Shown here one piece after another: positions 26,651-34,622 of a stretch of 64,000 nucleotides of DNA. The translations under genes and the position numbers were made by a program. Numbering within the stretch: position 1 is the first letter of the stretch; each line of letters begins with the position of its first letter. A model generated the notes under the pieces. It did no database searches. It saw nothing but the letters and a program-made list of their open reading frames with translations, and was not told where the DNA came from. Source of the DNA: Alicyclobacillus sp. SO9 (GTDB lineage: Bacteria > Bacillota > Bacilli > Alicyclobacillales > Alicyclobacillaceae); contig NZ_CP066339.1 of the NCBI RefSeq assembly GCF_016406125.1, forward strand, positions 1,488,001 through 1,552,000. The letters are read 5' to 3'.

Positions 26651-26690
26651 GGGCTGCGCGGGCATATGGTAAAAGCGCCCGTGCAGCCAC
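26651..26690. other. GC-rich hairpin between convergent genes
   Basis: GGCTGCGCGGGC and GCCCGTGCAGCC can pair around an AT-rich loop. It separates the convergent aminopeptidase and ketopantoate reductase genes and lacks an adjacent T run on either strand. A bidirectional terminator is likely but not certain. Confidence 0.5.
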
Positions 26691-26745
26691 TGCCAGTGTG
26701 TCAGGTACAAACGCATTGTCCGCATGTTGGATCCGCGATTTCTTT

Positions 26746-27666
26746 TTATTTCTGTCCTGTTTCAAAAGGGTGCAACACCGCATAGACAGATGCTACATGC
26801 GGTACGGCAAGTCCTGACTCGATTGCCATTTTGACCACTGCTCCCTGCAGACTGCTGATTTCAAGAGGCAACCCTTTTTCTAAATCACGGTGCAATGAGG
26901 ACGTCATGGTTGGAGACATTCCCTCCATTTTTGTCATAGTATTTCTTATTGTTTCTTCAACCGGTAATTTGATGCCTCGGAGGTTTGCTACTTGAACGAC
27001 CTCTCGGATCACATGTTCAAGGAGTTCTCTTGCAACTGCATCGTTAAGGATGACTCCAATTGGACTTCTGGCTGCGGCCGTTAATCCGCTGATGGATGTT
27101 AGAAAGACAAACTTGGTCCACATGTCTTTGAGAATGGCGTGACTCTGCGTGACGTTGATGCCGCTTCTTTGAAACACATGCAGCAATTCTCCCAGCCATT
27201 CCTCATTAACATGACCCAGAGAGCCAAATACAATGTCATGCATTGGACTGGTATGTACGATACCGCCTTCAGCATCCAGGGTTGACTCGATGTAGCAGGT
27301 ACCGCCAAGAACGTGTTGGTCACCAAAATTCCTCAGAAGCACATCTATGTGTTCTACGCCGTTCAGCAGCGGTAGAATCTTTGCCCCCTTATTCACAAGG
27401 GTTTGAAGTTGGCTCATTGCGCCATCAAGGTGGTAATTCTTGACGGCTAAAAGCACTACATCAGGCTTGTCAATTTCTTCGGGGGAGAGTGCCAATTCAG
27501 GTTGGATAGTAAAGTTTCCGTGAACACTCTGTATAGTGAGTCCAGATGTTTTTAATTGATGATATCGGTTTTGTCTGACTAAAAAAGTCACAGGGTTCCC
27601 TGTCTGAGCTAACTTCCCGCCAAAATAGCCTCCAACAGCCCCAGCACCAAATACGACGATATGCAT
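26746..27666 (-). CDS. Ketopantoate reductase family protein (2-dehydropantoate 2-reductase)
   Basis: A 306-residue NADPH-dependent oxidoreductase. The Rossmann motif IVVFGAGAVGGYFGGKLAQTG is at the N terminus; the middle has LLAVKNYHLDGAMSQL and LPLLNGVEH; the C-terminal helical domain contains KFVFLTSISGLTAAARSPIG and the substrate-loop SSLHRDLEKGLPLEI. These match the PanE family. SD GGAGCGA precedes the ATG at 27666. The family contains paralogues not involved in pantothenate synthesis, and no pan genes are next to it, so the physiological role is tentative. Confidence 0.85.
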   Translation of the reverse strand: MHIVVFGAGAVGGYFGGKLAQTGNPVTFLVRQNRYHQLKTSGLTIQSVHGNFTIQPELALSPEEIDKPDVVLLAVKNYHLDGAMSQLQTLVNKGAKILPLLNGVEHIDVLLRNFGDQHVLGGTCYIESTLDAEGGIVHTSPMHDIVFGSLGHVNEEWLGELLHVFQRSGINVTQSHAILKDMWTKFVFLTSISGLTAAARSPIGVILNDAVARELLEHVIREVVQVANLRGIKLPVEETIRNTMTKMEGMSPTMTSSLHRDLEKGLPLEISSLQGAVVKMAIESGLAVPHVASVYAVLHPFETGQK

Positions 27667-27750
27667 ACACTTCGCTCCAATCTGTTGATAAATCAGCCCG
27701 TTGTTTCCCAATCCATGTTATCAAATGAGCCATTGATGAAACAGAAAGGG

Positions 27751-27829
27751 TTGCAAAAAAGAGATCACATCATTATAATCAAAGATAGTCAAAGTCAAAT
27801 TCATAAGATATTAGTCAAAGATAGTCAAC
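27751..27829 (+). promoter_or_regulatory. clpE promoter with two CtsR operators
   Basis: TTGCAA (27751-27756), a 17-base spacer and TATAAT (27774-27779) form a good sigma-A promoter. Two direct-repeat heptad sites of the CtsR type overlap and follow it: ATCAAAGATAGTCAAA (27778-27793) and AGTCAAAGATAGTCAAC (27813-27829), with a third half-site between them. CtsR represses clp genes and is inactivated by heat, so clpE should be heat-inducible. Confidence 0.85.
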
Positions 27830-27973
27830 ATCAAACCTGGTTTGATGAATGGTTTAAGCGGGCCTGAACTGTAGTTCACGAAGGCTGCTTAAAGCGGATC
27901 GCTCTTTAGACAAGGCTGATTCTCATTAAAGTAAAGCGCAGCAAAAGTACCATTTTTTAAGGAGGAATCAGGA

Positions 27974-30127
27974 ATGCTGTGTCAAGAATGCAAAACAAAT
28001 CAAGCTACAATCGAACTTCATGTGCAATTTAATCACGAAAAGGAAAAACTCCACTTGTGCACGTCGTGTTATGAAAAGATTACATCTGGTGCGAAGTCGC
28101 CAGCGGCATCGTTTTCATTTGGCAGTTCGCCTTTAGACGACCTGCTTGGAGGTTTCTTTGCATCTGGTCAACCAGGCATGTCCGGTACGAGTCAAGGAAT
28201 GCCTCAACAAGGTCCTCCTGCGGGAAATGGGGGCGGAGGTGTTCTGGATGAATTCGGACGGGACTTGAGTTCGTTGGTGAGAAACGGAAAGATTGATCCC
28301 GTGATTGGCCGCGACAAAGAAGTCGCCCGCGTCATTGAGATCCTAAATCGAAGAAACAAGAACAACCCAGTCCTTATTGGTGAGCCCGGAGTCGGTAAGA
28401 CAGCAATTGCTGAAGGACTAGCGCTGAAAATTGCAGAAGGCGATGTTCCGTCCAAATTGAAAGGCAAACAGATTTACGCTTTAGACGTCTCATCGTTAGT
28501 AGCAGACACTGGAATTCGCGGACAGTTTGAGCAACGGATGAGACAATTAATTAGTGAGTTGGAACAGCGGCCAAATGTGATTTTGTTTATTGATGAAGTT
28601 CACTTGTTGGTCGGAGCAGGTTCTGCACAAGGATCGATGGATGCTGGGAACATTTTGAAGCCTGCGTTGGCACGGGGAGAAATCCAGGTTGTCGGTGCGA
28701 CAACGCTCAAGGAGTACAAAGCAATTGAAAAAGACGCGGCACTCGAGCGTCGCTTTCAACCAATTATGGTGTCTGAGCCCACTATAGCTGAAGCCACGGC
28801 GATTCTGGAGGGCTTGCAACAGCAGTACGAGAAGTACCACCATGTTCGTTATACAGATGACGCCCTTCGTGCCTGTGTGACACTCTCAAACCGGTACATC
28901 CAGGACAGGTTTCTGCCTGACAAAGCAATTGATTTAATGGATGAGGCGGGATCAAAAGCGAACCTGACCCTTGCCGGTGACAATGGTGAAGATTTGACAT
29001 TACAGCTTGAACAGACTGTAAAGAGGAAGCAGGAGGCAACAAAAAATGAGCAATACGAACTAGCTGCCAAGCTGCGTGATGAGGAAGAAAAGCTTCGAAG
29101 AAAGTTGAATGAGGCAGCCCCGCAGACGCAGACGGCCGAAGTGACACTAGCGCAGATACAGCAGATTGTTGAGGAGAAGACCGGTATTCCGGTGCAAAAA
29201 CTCCAACAAAGCGAGCAGAATCGACTAAAGGACCTGGACTCGCGTCTAGGCGAAAAGGTCATTGGTCAAAGGGATGCAGTCAAAAAGGTAGCCAAAGCGA
29301 TTCGAAGAAGTCGTGCAGGCTTGAAAGCTGCCAATCGTCCGATTGGATCGTTCCTGTTCGTAGGCCCAACTGGTGTTGGTAAGACGGAGTTGGCTCGTCA
29401 ATTGGCGGAAGAGTTGTTTGGTACAAAAGACGCCATGATTCGGCTTGACATGAGCGAGTACATGGAAAAACACAGTGTTTCCAAGCTCATTGGTTCACCT
29501 CCGGGATATGTGGGCTATGATGAGGCGGGACAACTGACAGAGCGCGTTCGAAGAAAGCCGTATAGTCTGGTTTTGCTGGACGAGATTGAGAAGGCACATC
29601 CGGACGTTCAGCACATGTTCTTGCAGATTATGGAGGACGGCAGGTTAACGGACAGCCAGGGTCGCGTAGTCAGCTTTAAGGATACATTGATTATCATGAC
29701 GAGCAATGCCGGTGTCGTCGATAGGAAAGCTGCTGTGGGATTTGGCGTGGATGAAGAACAATCCAAGTCACAAAACCACCTCAGTGCACTGGGAATGTTC
29801 TTCAAGCCAGAGTTTCTGAATCGATTTGACGCCGTTATTGAGTTTGAGTCCCTTCATGAAGAGGAACTCAGGAAGATTGTTGACTTATTACTAGCCGATG
29901 TAAGAACCAATCTCTCCGAGCAGGGGATAGCTTTAAGCTGGAGTGACGAAGTTGCTCGTCATATTGGCCTCAAAGGCTATCACCCGGCATATGGTGCACG
30001 ACCGCTGCGCAGAATGATTCAGGAAATCGTGGAAGACCCGATTGCTGACTTGCTCCTTGACGAGGAGAAGGTAAATGAGATTATACTTCAGGTTGTGGAC
30101 AATCAGGTGACATTGGAGAGCAAGTAA
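27974..30127 (+). CDS. clpE: ATP-dependent Clp protease ATP-binding subunit ClpE
   Basis: A 717-residue Hsp100 unfoldase. The N terminus is a zinc finger (CQECKTNQ...CTSC, residues 3-36) instead of the Clp_N repeat, which is the mark of ClpE. Two AAA+ modules follow: first Walker [16 protein letters not shown] and Walker [14 protein letters not shown], a UVR/coiled M region near 340-360 ([24 protein letters not shown]), second Walker [12 protein letters not shown] and [11 protein letters not shown]. It feeds substrates to ClpP. SD AAGGAGGA precedes the ATG. Controlled by CtsR according to the upstream boxes. Confidence 0.95.
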   Translation: MLCQECKTNQATIELHVQFNHEKEKLHLCTSCYEKITSGAKSPAASFSFGSSPLDDLLGGFFASGQPGMSGTSQGMPQQGPPAGNGGGGVLDEFGRDLSSLVRNGKIDPVIGRDKEVARVIEILNRRNKNNPVLIGEPGVGKTAIAEGLALKIAEGDVPSKLKGKQIYALDVSSLVADTGIRGQFEQRMRQLISELEQRPNVILFIDEVHLLVGAGSAQGSMDAGNILKPALARGEIQVVGATTLKEYKAIEKDAALERRFQPIMVSEPTIAEATAILEGLQQQYEKYHHVRYTDDALRACVTLSNRYIQDRFLPDKAIDLMDEAGSKANLTLAGDNGEDLTLQLEQTVKRKQEATKNEQYELAAKLRDEEEKLRRKLNEAAPQTQTAEVTLAQIQQIVEEKTGIPVQKLQQSEQNRLKDLDSRLGEKVIGQRDAVKKVAKAIRRSRAGLKAANRPIGSFLFVGPTGVGKTELARQLAEELFGTKDAMIRLDMSEYMEKHSVSKLIGSPPGYVGYDEAGQLTERVRRKPYSLVLLDEIEKAHPDVQHMFLQIMEDGRLTDSQGRVVSFKDTLIIMTSNAGVVDRKAAVGFGVDEEQSKSQNHLSALGMFFKPEFLNRFDAVIEFESLHEEELRKIVDLLLADVRTNLSEQGIALSWSDEVARHIGLKGYHPAYGARPLRRMIQEIVEDPIADLLLDEEKVNEIILQVVDNQVTLESK

Positions 30128-30161
30128 GGTAAATAAGGTCGGAACCTGGAAGCGCACCGTG

Positions 30162-30195
30162 AAGGCACTCACTGATGGAAAGTGGGTGCCTTTCT
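30162..30195 (+). terminator. Terminator of clpE
   Basis: AAGGCACTCAC (30162-30172) pairs with GTGGGTGCCTT (30182-30192) with a 9-base loop and a short T tract. Confidence 0.75.
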
Positions 30196-30222
30196 GCATC
30201 AGAGACGCAGGTAAAGTTAGGC

Positions 30223-30469
30223 TTGCCGATTCTAAGGGCATCGCCTATAATTGGATTAACGGTTTAAATTCGGTTGAAAGGAGTGGGCAAGATGCTATCT
30301 GCAATCATTTTCTCTGAACTCACTTTGCACAAAAGTTCATCCAGAAGTTTACTTGCCCACACTGTTCGGTAAGACTGGTTCTATTTTAGAGACCTAGGCC
30401 GCAGGTGAGCAGACCTGTGGCTTTTTTTGTAAAACATGTGTTGAGCCACAGGGAGACCTGTGGCTTTTT
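30223..30469 (+). promoter_or_regulatory. Leader region with promoter, leader ORF and two mutually exclusive terminators
   Basis: A promoter TTGCCG-17-TATAAT ends at 30251. The transcript then carries a 26-codon ORF and two tandem terminators: GCCGCAGGT/ACCTGTGGC with TTTTTTT (30398-30428) and GCCACAGG/CCTGTGGC with TTTTT (30445-30469). The 3' arm of the first (CCTGTGGC, 30414-30421) is exactly complementary to the 5' arm of the second (30445-30452), so an alternative antiterminator helix is possible. The layout is that of ribosome-dependent attenuators before antibiotic-responsive genes; the downstream gene is an MFS transporter. Confidence 0.65.
30292..30372 (+). CDS. Putative 26-residue leader peptide
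   Basis: ATG at 30292 lies 8 bases after AAAGGAG, an excellent SD, downstream of a good promoter. The peptide begins MLSAIIFSELTLHKSSSR and ends at TAA 30372, 25 bases before the first attenuator hairpin. Small size and position suggest a regulatory leader whose translation reports ribosome stalling, rather than a functional protein. Confidence 0.55.
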   Translation: MLSAIIFSELTLHKSSSRSLLAHTVR

Positions 30470-30579
30470 ACGTGTCTCGAATTCTCTAGACGTCGGTCCC
30501 TTGCTGGTGGACTTGTACTTCTAAGACTCAGTTTAATAGAAACAGTTGCCCCTTTCAGTGTGGCCGGGAGGAGAAATAC

Positions 30580-31920
30580 ATGCGCTTTACAGACCTGCAC
30601 CGTAACGTGAAAATAAGAATTTATGTACTATTTGCCTTTGGCACAGTACAAGCAACAACTATGCCGTTTATGGCAATTTACTTTGCACAGAACTTGGGTG
30701 AGGCACTGACGGGAATACTGCTGACAATGAGTATTGTGGCAAGTATGTTCAGCGGCATGCTGGGCGGATTTTATGCCGACAGGTTTGGCAGGAAAAAACT
30801 TATGGTCGGATCAGAGGCCGTATTTTTGCTTGCATACCTGGTGATGGCCTTTGCCAATAGTCCCTGGCTTCATTCTCCGTCACTTACCTTCGCTATGTTT
30901 TTGTTCACAAACGTATGTTGGGGGATTTACGGCCCAGCAGATGAAGCCATGCTGATTGATGTGACTACGTCAGAAAGCAGACCGTTTGTCTACTCGATTT
31001 TTTACTGGGTATGGAATCTAACCATGGCTGTAGGTGCCAGCATTGGTGCTGTATTGTTTGAACACTACCGCTTTTTTCTCTTTACAGCCATGTCGATTGT
31101 CTTGCTTGGGACCCTGTTAACTACTATCTTCAAAATTGAAGAGACGTTCCATCCCAACCATGTGATTCATCCGGGAGCACAAGGCGATGTAGAAACAAAC
31201 GCGCGCCGTCGATTCAGCTTTAAAAGGCTGCTGCCAAATGGCATTTTAAAAAACTACGCGTCTGTAATGAAGGACACTACGTTTGTGAAATACATTTTTG
31301 CAGGAATGTTGGTGATGGCTGTAGAATTTCAGTTATCAAATTATATCGGTATCCACTTTTCCAAAGATATCGTGCATCAGTCTCTAATCCACATTAAGAA
31401 TTTTCATATTTGGATTGACGGCGTGAAAATGCTTGGCTTTTTGCAAACTGAAAACACCATTATAGTGGTTTTGCTTGCGAGCATCGCTGTGCGGATTGTG
31501 AATCGATACCCGGACAGGAGAGTTCTGTTCTTCAGTATCTTGCTGAACACTGTTGGATACAGTTTTATGATTGTGGTCAATGCACCTTGGGTTTTGATGG
31601 GGCTGATGGTCATAGCGACAATTGGGGAAATATCGTCCGTGCCGATTCGGCAGACCTATCTGGGTGATATTGCGCCCAGTGCGGCACGGAGTTCGTATGT
31701 GGCTGCCAACGGCTTGACTTTTGACGGTTCTCAAATCATGGCGTCTCTCGGTGTCATGCTTGGCGCCGTAGTATCGCCTTGGATGATGGCTGCATTGAGT
31801 TTGGCATCGGGTATTGGCGGTTTTCTGCTGTTCTACTCCATCGTCCCGGCTGTGCACCGCCGGAGAAAACAAAACGATGAGGTATCAGTGCAAGGTGATG
31901 CTGGCTCAGTGTCACTCTAA
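30580..31920 (+). CDS. Major facilitator superfamily transporter (drug-efflux-like)
   Basis: A 446-residue polytopic protein with the MFS N-terminal half (helices 1-6, including GGFYADRFGRKKLMVGSE, the loop 2-3 motif A) and a second half starting near residue 225 after a charged central loop. Twelve hydrophobic segments can be counted approximately. Most similar in style to DHA1-type efflux pumps; the substrate is unknown. SD GGGAGGAG is 9 bases before the ATG. The attenuator-like leader makes an antibiotic-inducible exporter a reasonable hypothesis. Confidence 0.85.
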   Translation: MRFTDLHRNVKIRIYVLFAFGTVQATTMPFMAIYFAQNLGEALTGILLTMSIVASMFSGMLGGFYADRFGRKKLMVGSEAVFLLAYLVMAFANSPWLHSPSLTFAMFLFTNVCWGIYGPADEAMLIDVTTSESRPFVYSIFYWVWNLTMAVGASIGAVLFEHYRFFLFTAMSIVLLGTLLTTIFKIEETFHPNHVIHPGAQGDVETNARRRFSFKRLLPNGILKNYASVMKDTTFVKYIFAGMLVMAVEFQLSNYIGIHFSKDIVHQSLIHIKNFHIWIDGVKMLGFLQTENTIIVVLLASIAVRIVNRYPDRRVLFFSILLNTVGYSFMIVVNAPWVLMGLMVIATIGEISSVPIRQTYLGDIAPSAARSSYVAANGLTFDGSQIMASLGVMLGAVVSPWMMAALSLASGIGGFLLFYSIVPAVHRRRKQNDEVSVQGDAGSVSL

Positions 31921-31949
31921 CGCTTGCAGAGAAATATCTAAAAATTGCA

Positions 31950-31996
31950 TTGACATTCTACAGATAAACAAGGGTATAATATACCCTATAAGGTAT
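31950..31996 (+). promoter_or_regulatory. Promoter with CsoR/CstR-type operator
   Basis: TTGACA (31950-31955) and TATAAT (31975-31980) are separated by 19 bases. Immediately after the -10 is ATACCCTATAAGGTAT (31981-31996), an inverted repeat ATACC...GGTAT of the kind bound by CsoR/CstR repressors. The repressor gene follows, so autorepression is likely. Confidence 0.6.
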
Positions 31997-32034
31997 AAGG
32001 CAATGGGACTATCGATAGACAGGAGCGGCTGAAT

Positions 32035-32142
32035 TTGATTCAATTATGGAAGTCGCTGTGACCCACCCGCAAGTTAATGCTCCTGGGAGGAGCTATTTGG
32101 ACCATAGCAATTATCGTGAGTATGATACTCAGTTGGATATAG
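32035..32142 (+). pseudogene. Small membrane peptide ORF interrupted by TGA
   Basis: TTG at 32035 stands 9 bases after AGGAG and opens MIQLWKSL, then TGA (32059-32061); the same frame continues with PTRKL and, from ATG 32077, a 21-residue hydrophobic helix (MLLGGAIWTIAIIVSMILSW) to TAG at 32142. If the TGA were TGG (Trp) the whole would be a 35-residue one-helix protein. Either a recently broken gene in the repressor operon, or a two-part coding unit with an unsupported second start. Confidence 0.45.
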
Positions 32143-32176
32143 GCCTTGAGCAGTGATTTGGGGAGGTGACAAACTG

Positions 32177-32440
32177 ATGGAATATAACAATCAGATAAAA
32201 AATCGTTTGCGCCGAATCGAGGGTCAGGTTCGCGGGGTCATTGGCATGATGGATCAAAGCAAAGATTGTAAAGACGTTGTGAACCAACTGTCTGCGATTC
32301 GCTCTGCTGTTGACCGGGTAATTATGTATACGGTAGGCGAGAATATGCAGTACTGTATTCGGGAAGAATTGGAGAACGGCGGGGAATCAACGGACAAGGT
32401 TCTCGAAGAAGCGATTCAGTTATTGATGAAAAGCCGCTAA
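32177..32440 (+). CDS. CsoR/CstR-family metal- or sulfur-sensing repressor (DUF156)
   Basis: An 87-residue all-helical repressor (MEYNNQIKNRLRRIEGQVRGVIGMM...). Of the Cu(I)-binding Cys-His-Cys set of CsoR, the two cysteines are present (KDCKDV and QYC), but the histidine position is Asn in GENMQYC, as in CstR proteins that sense persulfides. I therefore favour a CstR-type sulfur sensor, with moderate confidence. Start ATG 32177 has GGGGAGGTGA upstream; the ATG at 32153 is not supported. No rhodanese or sulfide oxidase gene is adjacent. Confidence 0.85.
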   Translation: MEYNNQIKNRLRRIEGQVRGVIGMMDQSKDCKDVVNQLSAIRSAVDRVIMYTVGENMQYCIREELENGGESTDKVLEEAIQLLMKSR

Positions 32441-32668
32441 TCTTCAAGCTAAGTCACGTGCTAGAGAAACACGTGCACAGAGAGATATTTTCAGAAGCAC
32501 ATTGTAAAAAAGACATTGTAAAAGACGTTTTAAAAAGACCGTTTAAAGAGACATTTTGAAGAGTCTAGCACACACGAGCAATCATCTTGACGAGTTGTCC
32601 TGATTGGCGAAGCAATAGGCTTATGTGATGACGCTTGACAAGTTGACGAAAGGAGATTCACTGATTTT

Positions 32669-33055
32669 ATGGATTTTGAATATACAGCAGTGACAACCAA
32701 GTCAGTAGACGAGGTCGTTGAGGCGCTAAAGGATGCATTAAAGGGGCATAAATTTGGCGTGTTGTGGGACTTTGATTTAGCTGGGACTTTGCAGTCTAAA
32801 GGAATTGAGTACAATTCTCCATACCGCATCTTAGAAGTATGCAATCCCAAAGTTGCTGGTGAAGTGGTTTCTACGAATGCAAAAGCGGGCTACTTTCTTC
32901 CATGCAAAATGGTGGTCTACGAAGAAAACGGAAAAACCCTTATTGGACTCACAAAACCCACTACTTTAATCGGACTTGCGGGTGACAGTCGTTTGGCTTC
33001 CTATGCAGAAGACGTTGAGACTTCCTTAACCCAAGCTATTGATGAAGTAAAGTAA
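32669..33055 (+). CDS. DUF302 domain protein
   Basis: A 128-residue cytoplasmic protein matching the DUF302 fold: alternating strands and helices with SVDEVVEALKDALKGHKFGVLWDFDL, the core YRILEVCNPKVAGEVVSTNAKAGYFLPCKMVVYE and the C-terminal helix. The two cysteines (in VCNP and LPCK) are in family-typical places. The function of DUF302 proteins is unknown; they are often found near metal/sulfur regulators, as here (CstR-like gene 229 bases upstream). SD AAGGAG is 13 bases before the ATG. Confidence 0.85.
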   Translation: MDFEYTAVTTKSVDEVVEALKDALKGHKFGVLWDFDLAGTLQSKGIEYNSPYRILEVCNPKVAGEVVSTNAKAGYFLPCKMVVYEENGKTLIGLTKPTTLIGLAGDSRLASYAEDVETSLTQAIDEVK

Positions 33056-33092
33056 TTTAAAAATAACCTTGCAGTATATGCTTTTTTCACAT

Positions 33093-33143
33093 AATCCCCC
33101 CTGATTGTTGGAATCTTAATTCCGGAACACAATAGGGGGGATT
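33093..33143 (+). promoter_or_regulatory. Inverted repeat that can mask the SD of the DUF421 gene
   Basis: AATCCCCCCT (33093-33102) is the exact complement of AGGGGGGATT (33134-33143). The latter contains the only Shine-Dalgarno sequence for the GTG start at 33147. A 10-bp stem with a 31-base loop would hide the SD, and the six G-C pairs make it stable. Confidence 0.7.
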
Positions 33144-33146
33144 GTT

Positions 33147-34007
33147 GTGCCTTCTGTGGGAGAAATTTTGCTTAAGTCCGTGGTTTCTTTTGCTGTCCTC
33201 TTCATTTTTGCTCGATGGATGGGAAAACGCCAAATTGCGCAACTGACGTTTTTTGACTACGTAGCCGGAATCACAATTGGAAACATGGCTGCCAGTTGGG
33301 CTTTAGCCGAAGTAATTTCGAGAACTGCATTGACGGGATTGGTTGTCTGGACGGTCTTATCAAGTGTCCTCGCAATGATTGAACGGAATTCATACCGTGT
33401 GCGCGTTCTGTTGGACGGTAAGCCTACTGTCCTTGTAGAACAAGGAAAACTCCTAGAGGAAAACCTGAAAAAGGTACAAATATCGTTAAACGAGTTTATG
33501 GTTTTGCTTCGACAGAAAGATGTTTTTGACTTATCAGAAGTGGACTATGCCGTTATGGAGAACAACGGGAAAGTGAGTGTTCGGAAAAAACCGGAGAGAC
33601 AGCCTGTTACTAAAAAAGACTTACATGTGCCCGTCGCTCCAGAAGCCGTGCCACAGTTTCTTGTCATCGGCGGTCAAATTATAGATAAAACTCTCCAGCA
33701 GCTGGGTTATTCAAGAAAATGGCTGCAAACGGAACTCGAAAAGCAGGGAGTGGCAGATCCATCTGATGTGTTTGCTGCACAGCTTGATTCTAAAGGAGTG
33801 CTTTATCTTGACATGTACAAGGACTTGACTGTACATCCGCAAGTGCAAGCAAAGCCGTTGCTGCTGGCATCTCTAAAGAAGGCTGAGGCGGATTTGGAAA
33901 TGTATTCGCTGCAGACAGAGGACCGTGAAGCGAGAGGGCTTTATGAAAGCCTGGCACGTGAAACACAAGACATCATTCGTCGTATGACACCATTCCTTCA
34001 GTCCTGA
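33147..34007 (+). CDS. DUF421 (YetF-like) membrane protein
   Basis: A 286-residue protein with two or three N-terminal helices (residues 8-75, FARWMGKRQIAQLTFFDYVAGITIGNMAASWA) and a cytoplasmic YetF-type domain starting VRVLLDGKPTVLVEQGKLLEENLKK. This combination defines DUF421/YetF proteins of spore-forming Bacilli. The biochemical function is not established; some paralogues affect germination in Bacillus. Start GTG 33147 lies just after the G-rich SD, which is part of a stable inverted repeat. Confidence 0.87.
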   Translation: MPSVGEILLKSVVSFAVLFIFARWMGKRQIAQLTFFDYVAGITIGNMAASWALAEVISRTALTGLVVWTVLSSVLAMIERNSYRVRVLLDGKPTVLVEQGKLLEENLKKVQISLNEFMVLLRQKDVFDLSEVDYAVMENNGKVSVRKKPERQPVTKKDLHVPVAPEAVPQFLVIGGQIIDKTLQQLGYSRKWLQTELEKQGVADPSDVFAAQLDSKGVLYLDMYKDLTVHPQVQAKPLLLASLKKAEADLEMYSLQTEDREARGLYESLARETQDIIRRMTPFLQS

Positions 34008-34079
34008 TTCCCTGCCATGTGTCCTGTGCATCTCTCCTTGTCCCTCCATAAGATAGTGGTACGGAAGGGGGGAGAACGG

Positions 34080-34370
34080 ATGATAACCCGGTCTCATGCG
34101 TCGCCGTTTATCGGTCAACACATTGTCTGCCGAACCCACGAAGGGGCCGTTCATCACGGGATTTTGCATTCAGTCACGGCCGAGGGCGTATATCTTCGTC
34201 CACTTCAAGGTAGGACACACTTAGCTGCCGGATCCCAACAACCGTCAAGTGCGGTTACTCTGAACAACGCCGGAACAGACGAATTGGATGTCGAACAGAC
34301 ATGGTGGCCCTTTTTCTTCCTGCCATTCTTTGCACTTGCTTGGCTCGGTCCATGGGGATGGTGGTGGTAG
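34080..34370 (+). CDS. Small protein with Sm-like body and Trp-rich tail
   Basis: A 96-residue protein from ATG 34080 (SD AAGGGGGGAG). Residues 8-42 (PFIGQHIVCRTHEGAVHHGILHSVTAEGVYLRPL) read as a five-strand Sm/LSM-like barrel; the C terminus is a single aromatic, hydrophobic helix ending GPWGWWW. Small proteins of this design occur in aerobic spore formers, and their role is unknown. It is followed by a terminator. Confidence 0.65.
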   Translation: MITRSHASPFIGQHIVCRTHEGAVHHGILHSVTAEGVYLRPLQGRTHLAAGSQQPSSAVTLNNAGTDELDVEQTWWPFFFLPFFALAWLGPWGWWW

Positions 34371-34419
34371 AAGACAGGTCAACTTCGCCTTCGGAGACAA
34401 TAATGTAGATACTATGATT

Positions 34420-34471
34420 GGGGCGAGCTTTTGAGGTCGATACCGACCTTGCTGCTATTCGCCCCCTTTTT
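34420..34471 (+). terminator. Composite terminator
   Basis: GGGGCGA (34420-34426) pairs with TCGCCCC (34459-34465) and encloses a second stem AGGTCG/CGACCT; CTTTTTATTT follows. It ends the small Sm-like gene before the repeat block. Confidence 0.75.
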
Positions 34472-34622
34472 ATTTCCCTAAGGGTTGCGATCCCGAGATG
34501 GCATAATGCCATACTACATTTGATGCCGAACCCTTGCGATGAGGAATAACGGCGTTTTCGTACCATCATGCAGGCTGCCCGTCTAAACGAGTTTTGTTCG
34601 TGATGTCAGCCGGTCGCATTCG
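34472..34622. other. Non-coding stretch before the repeat block
   Basis: No credible gene on either strand. It leads directly into the phased palindrome array, and nothing repeated was noticed in it. Confidence 0.4.
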
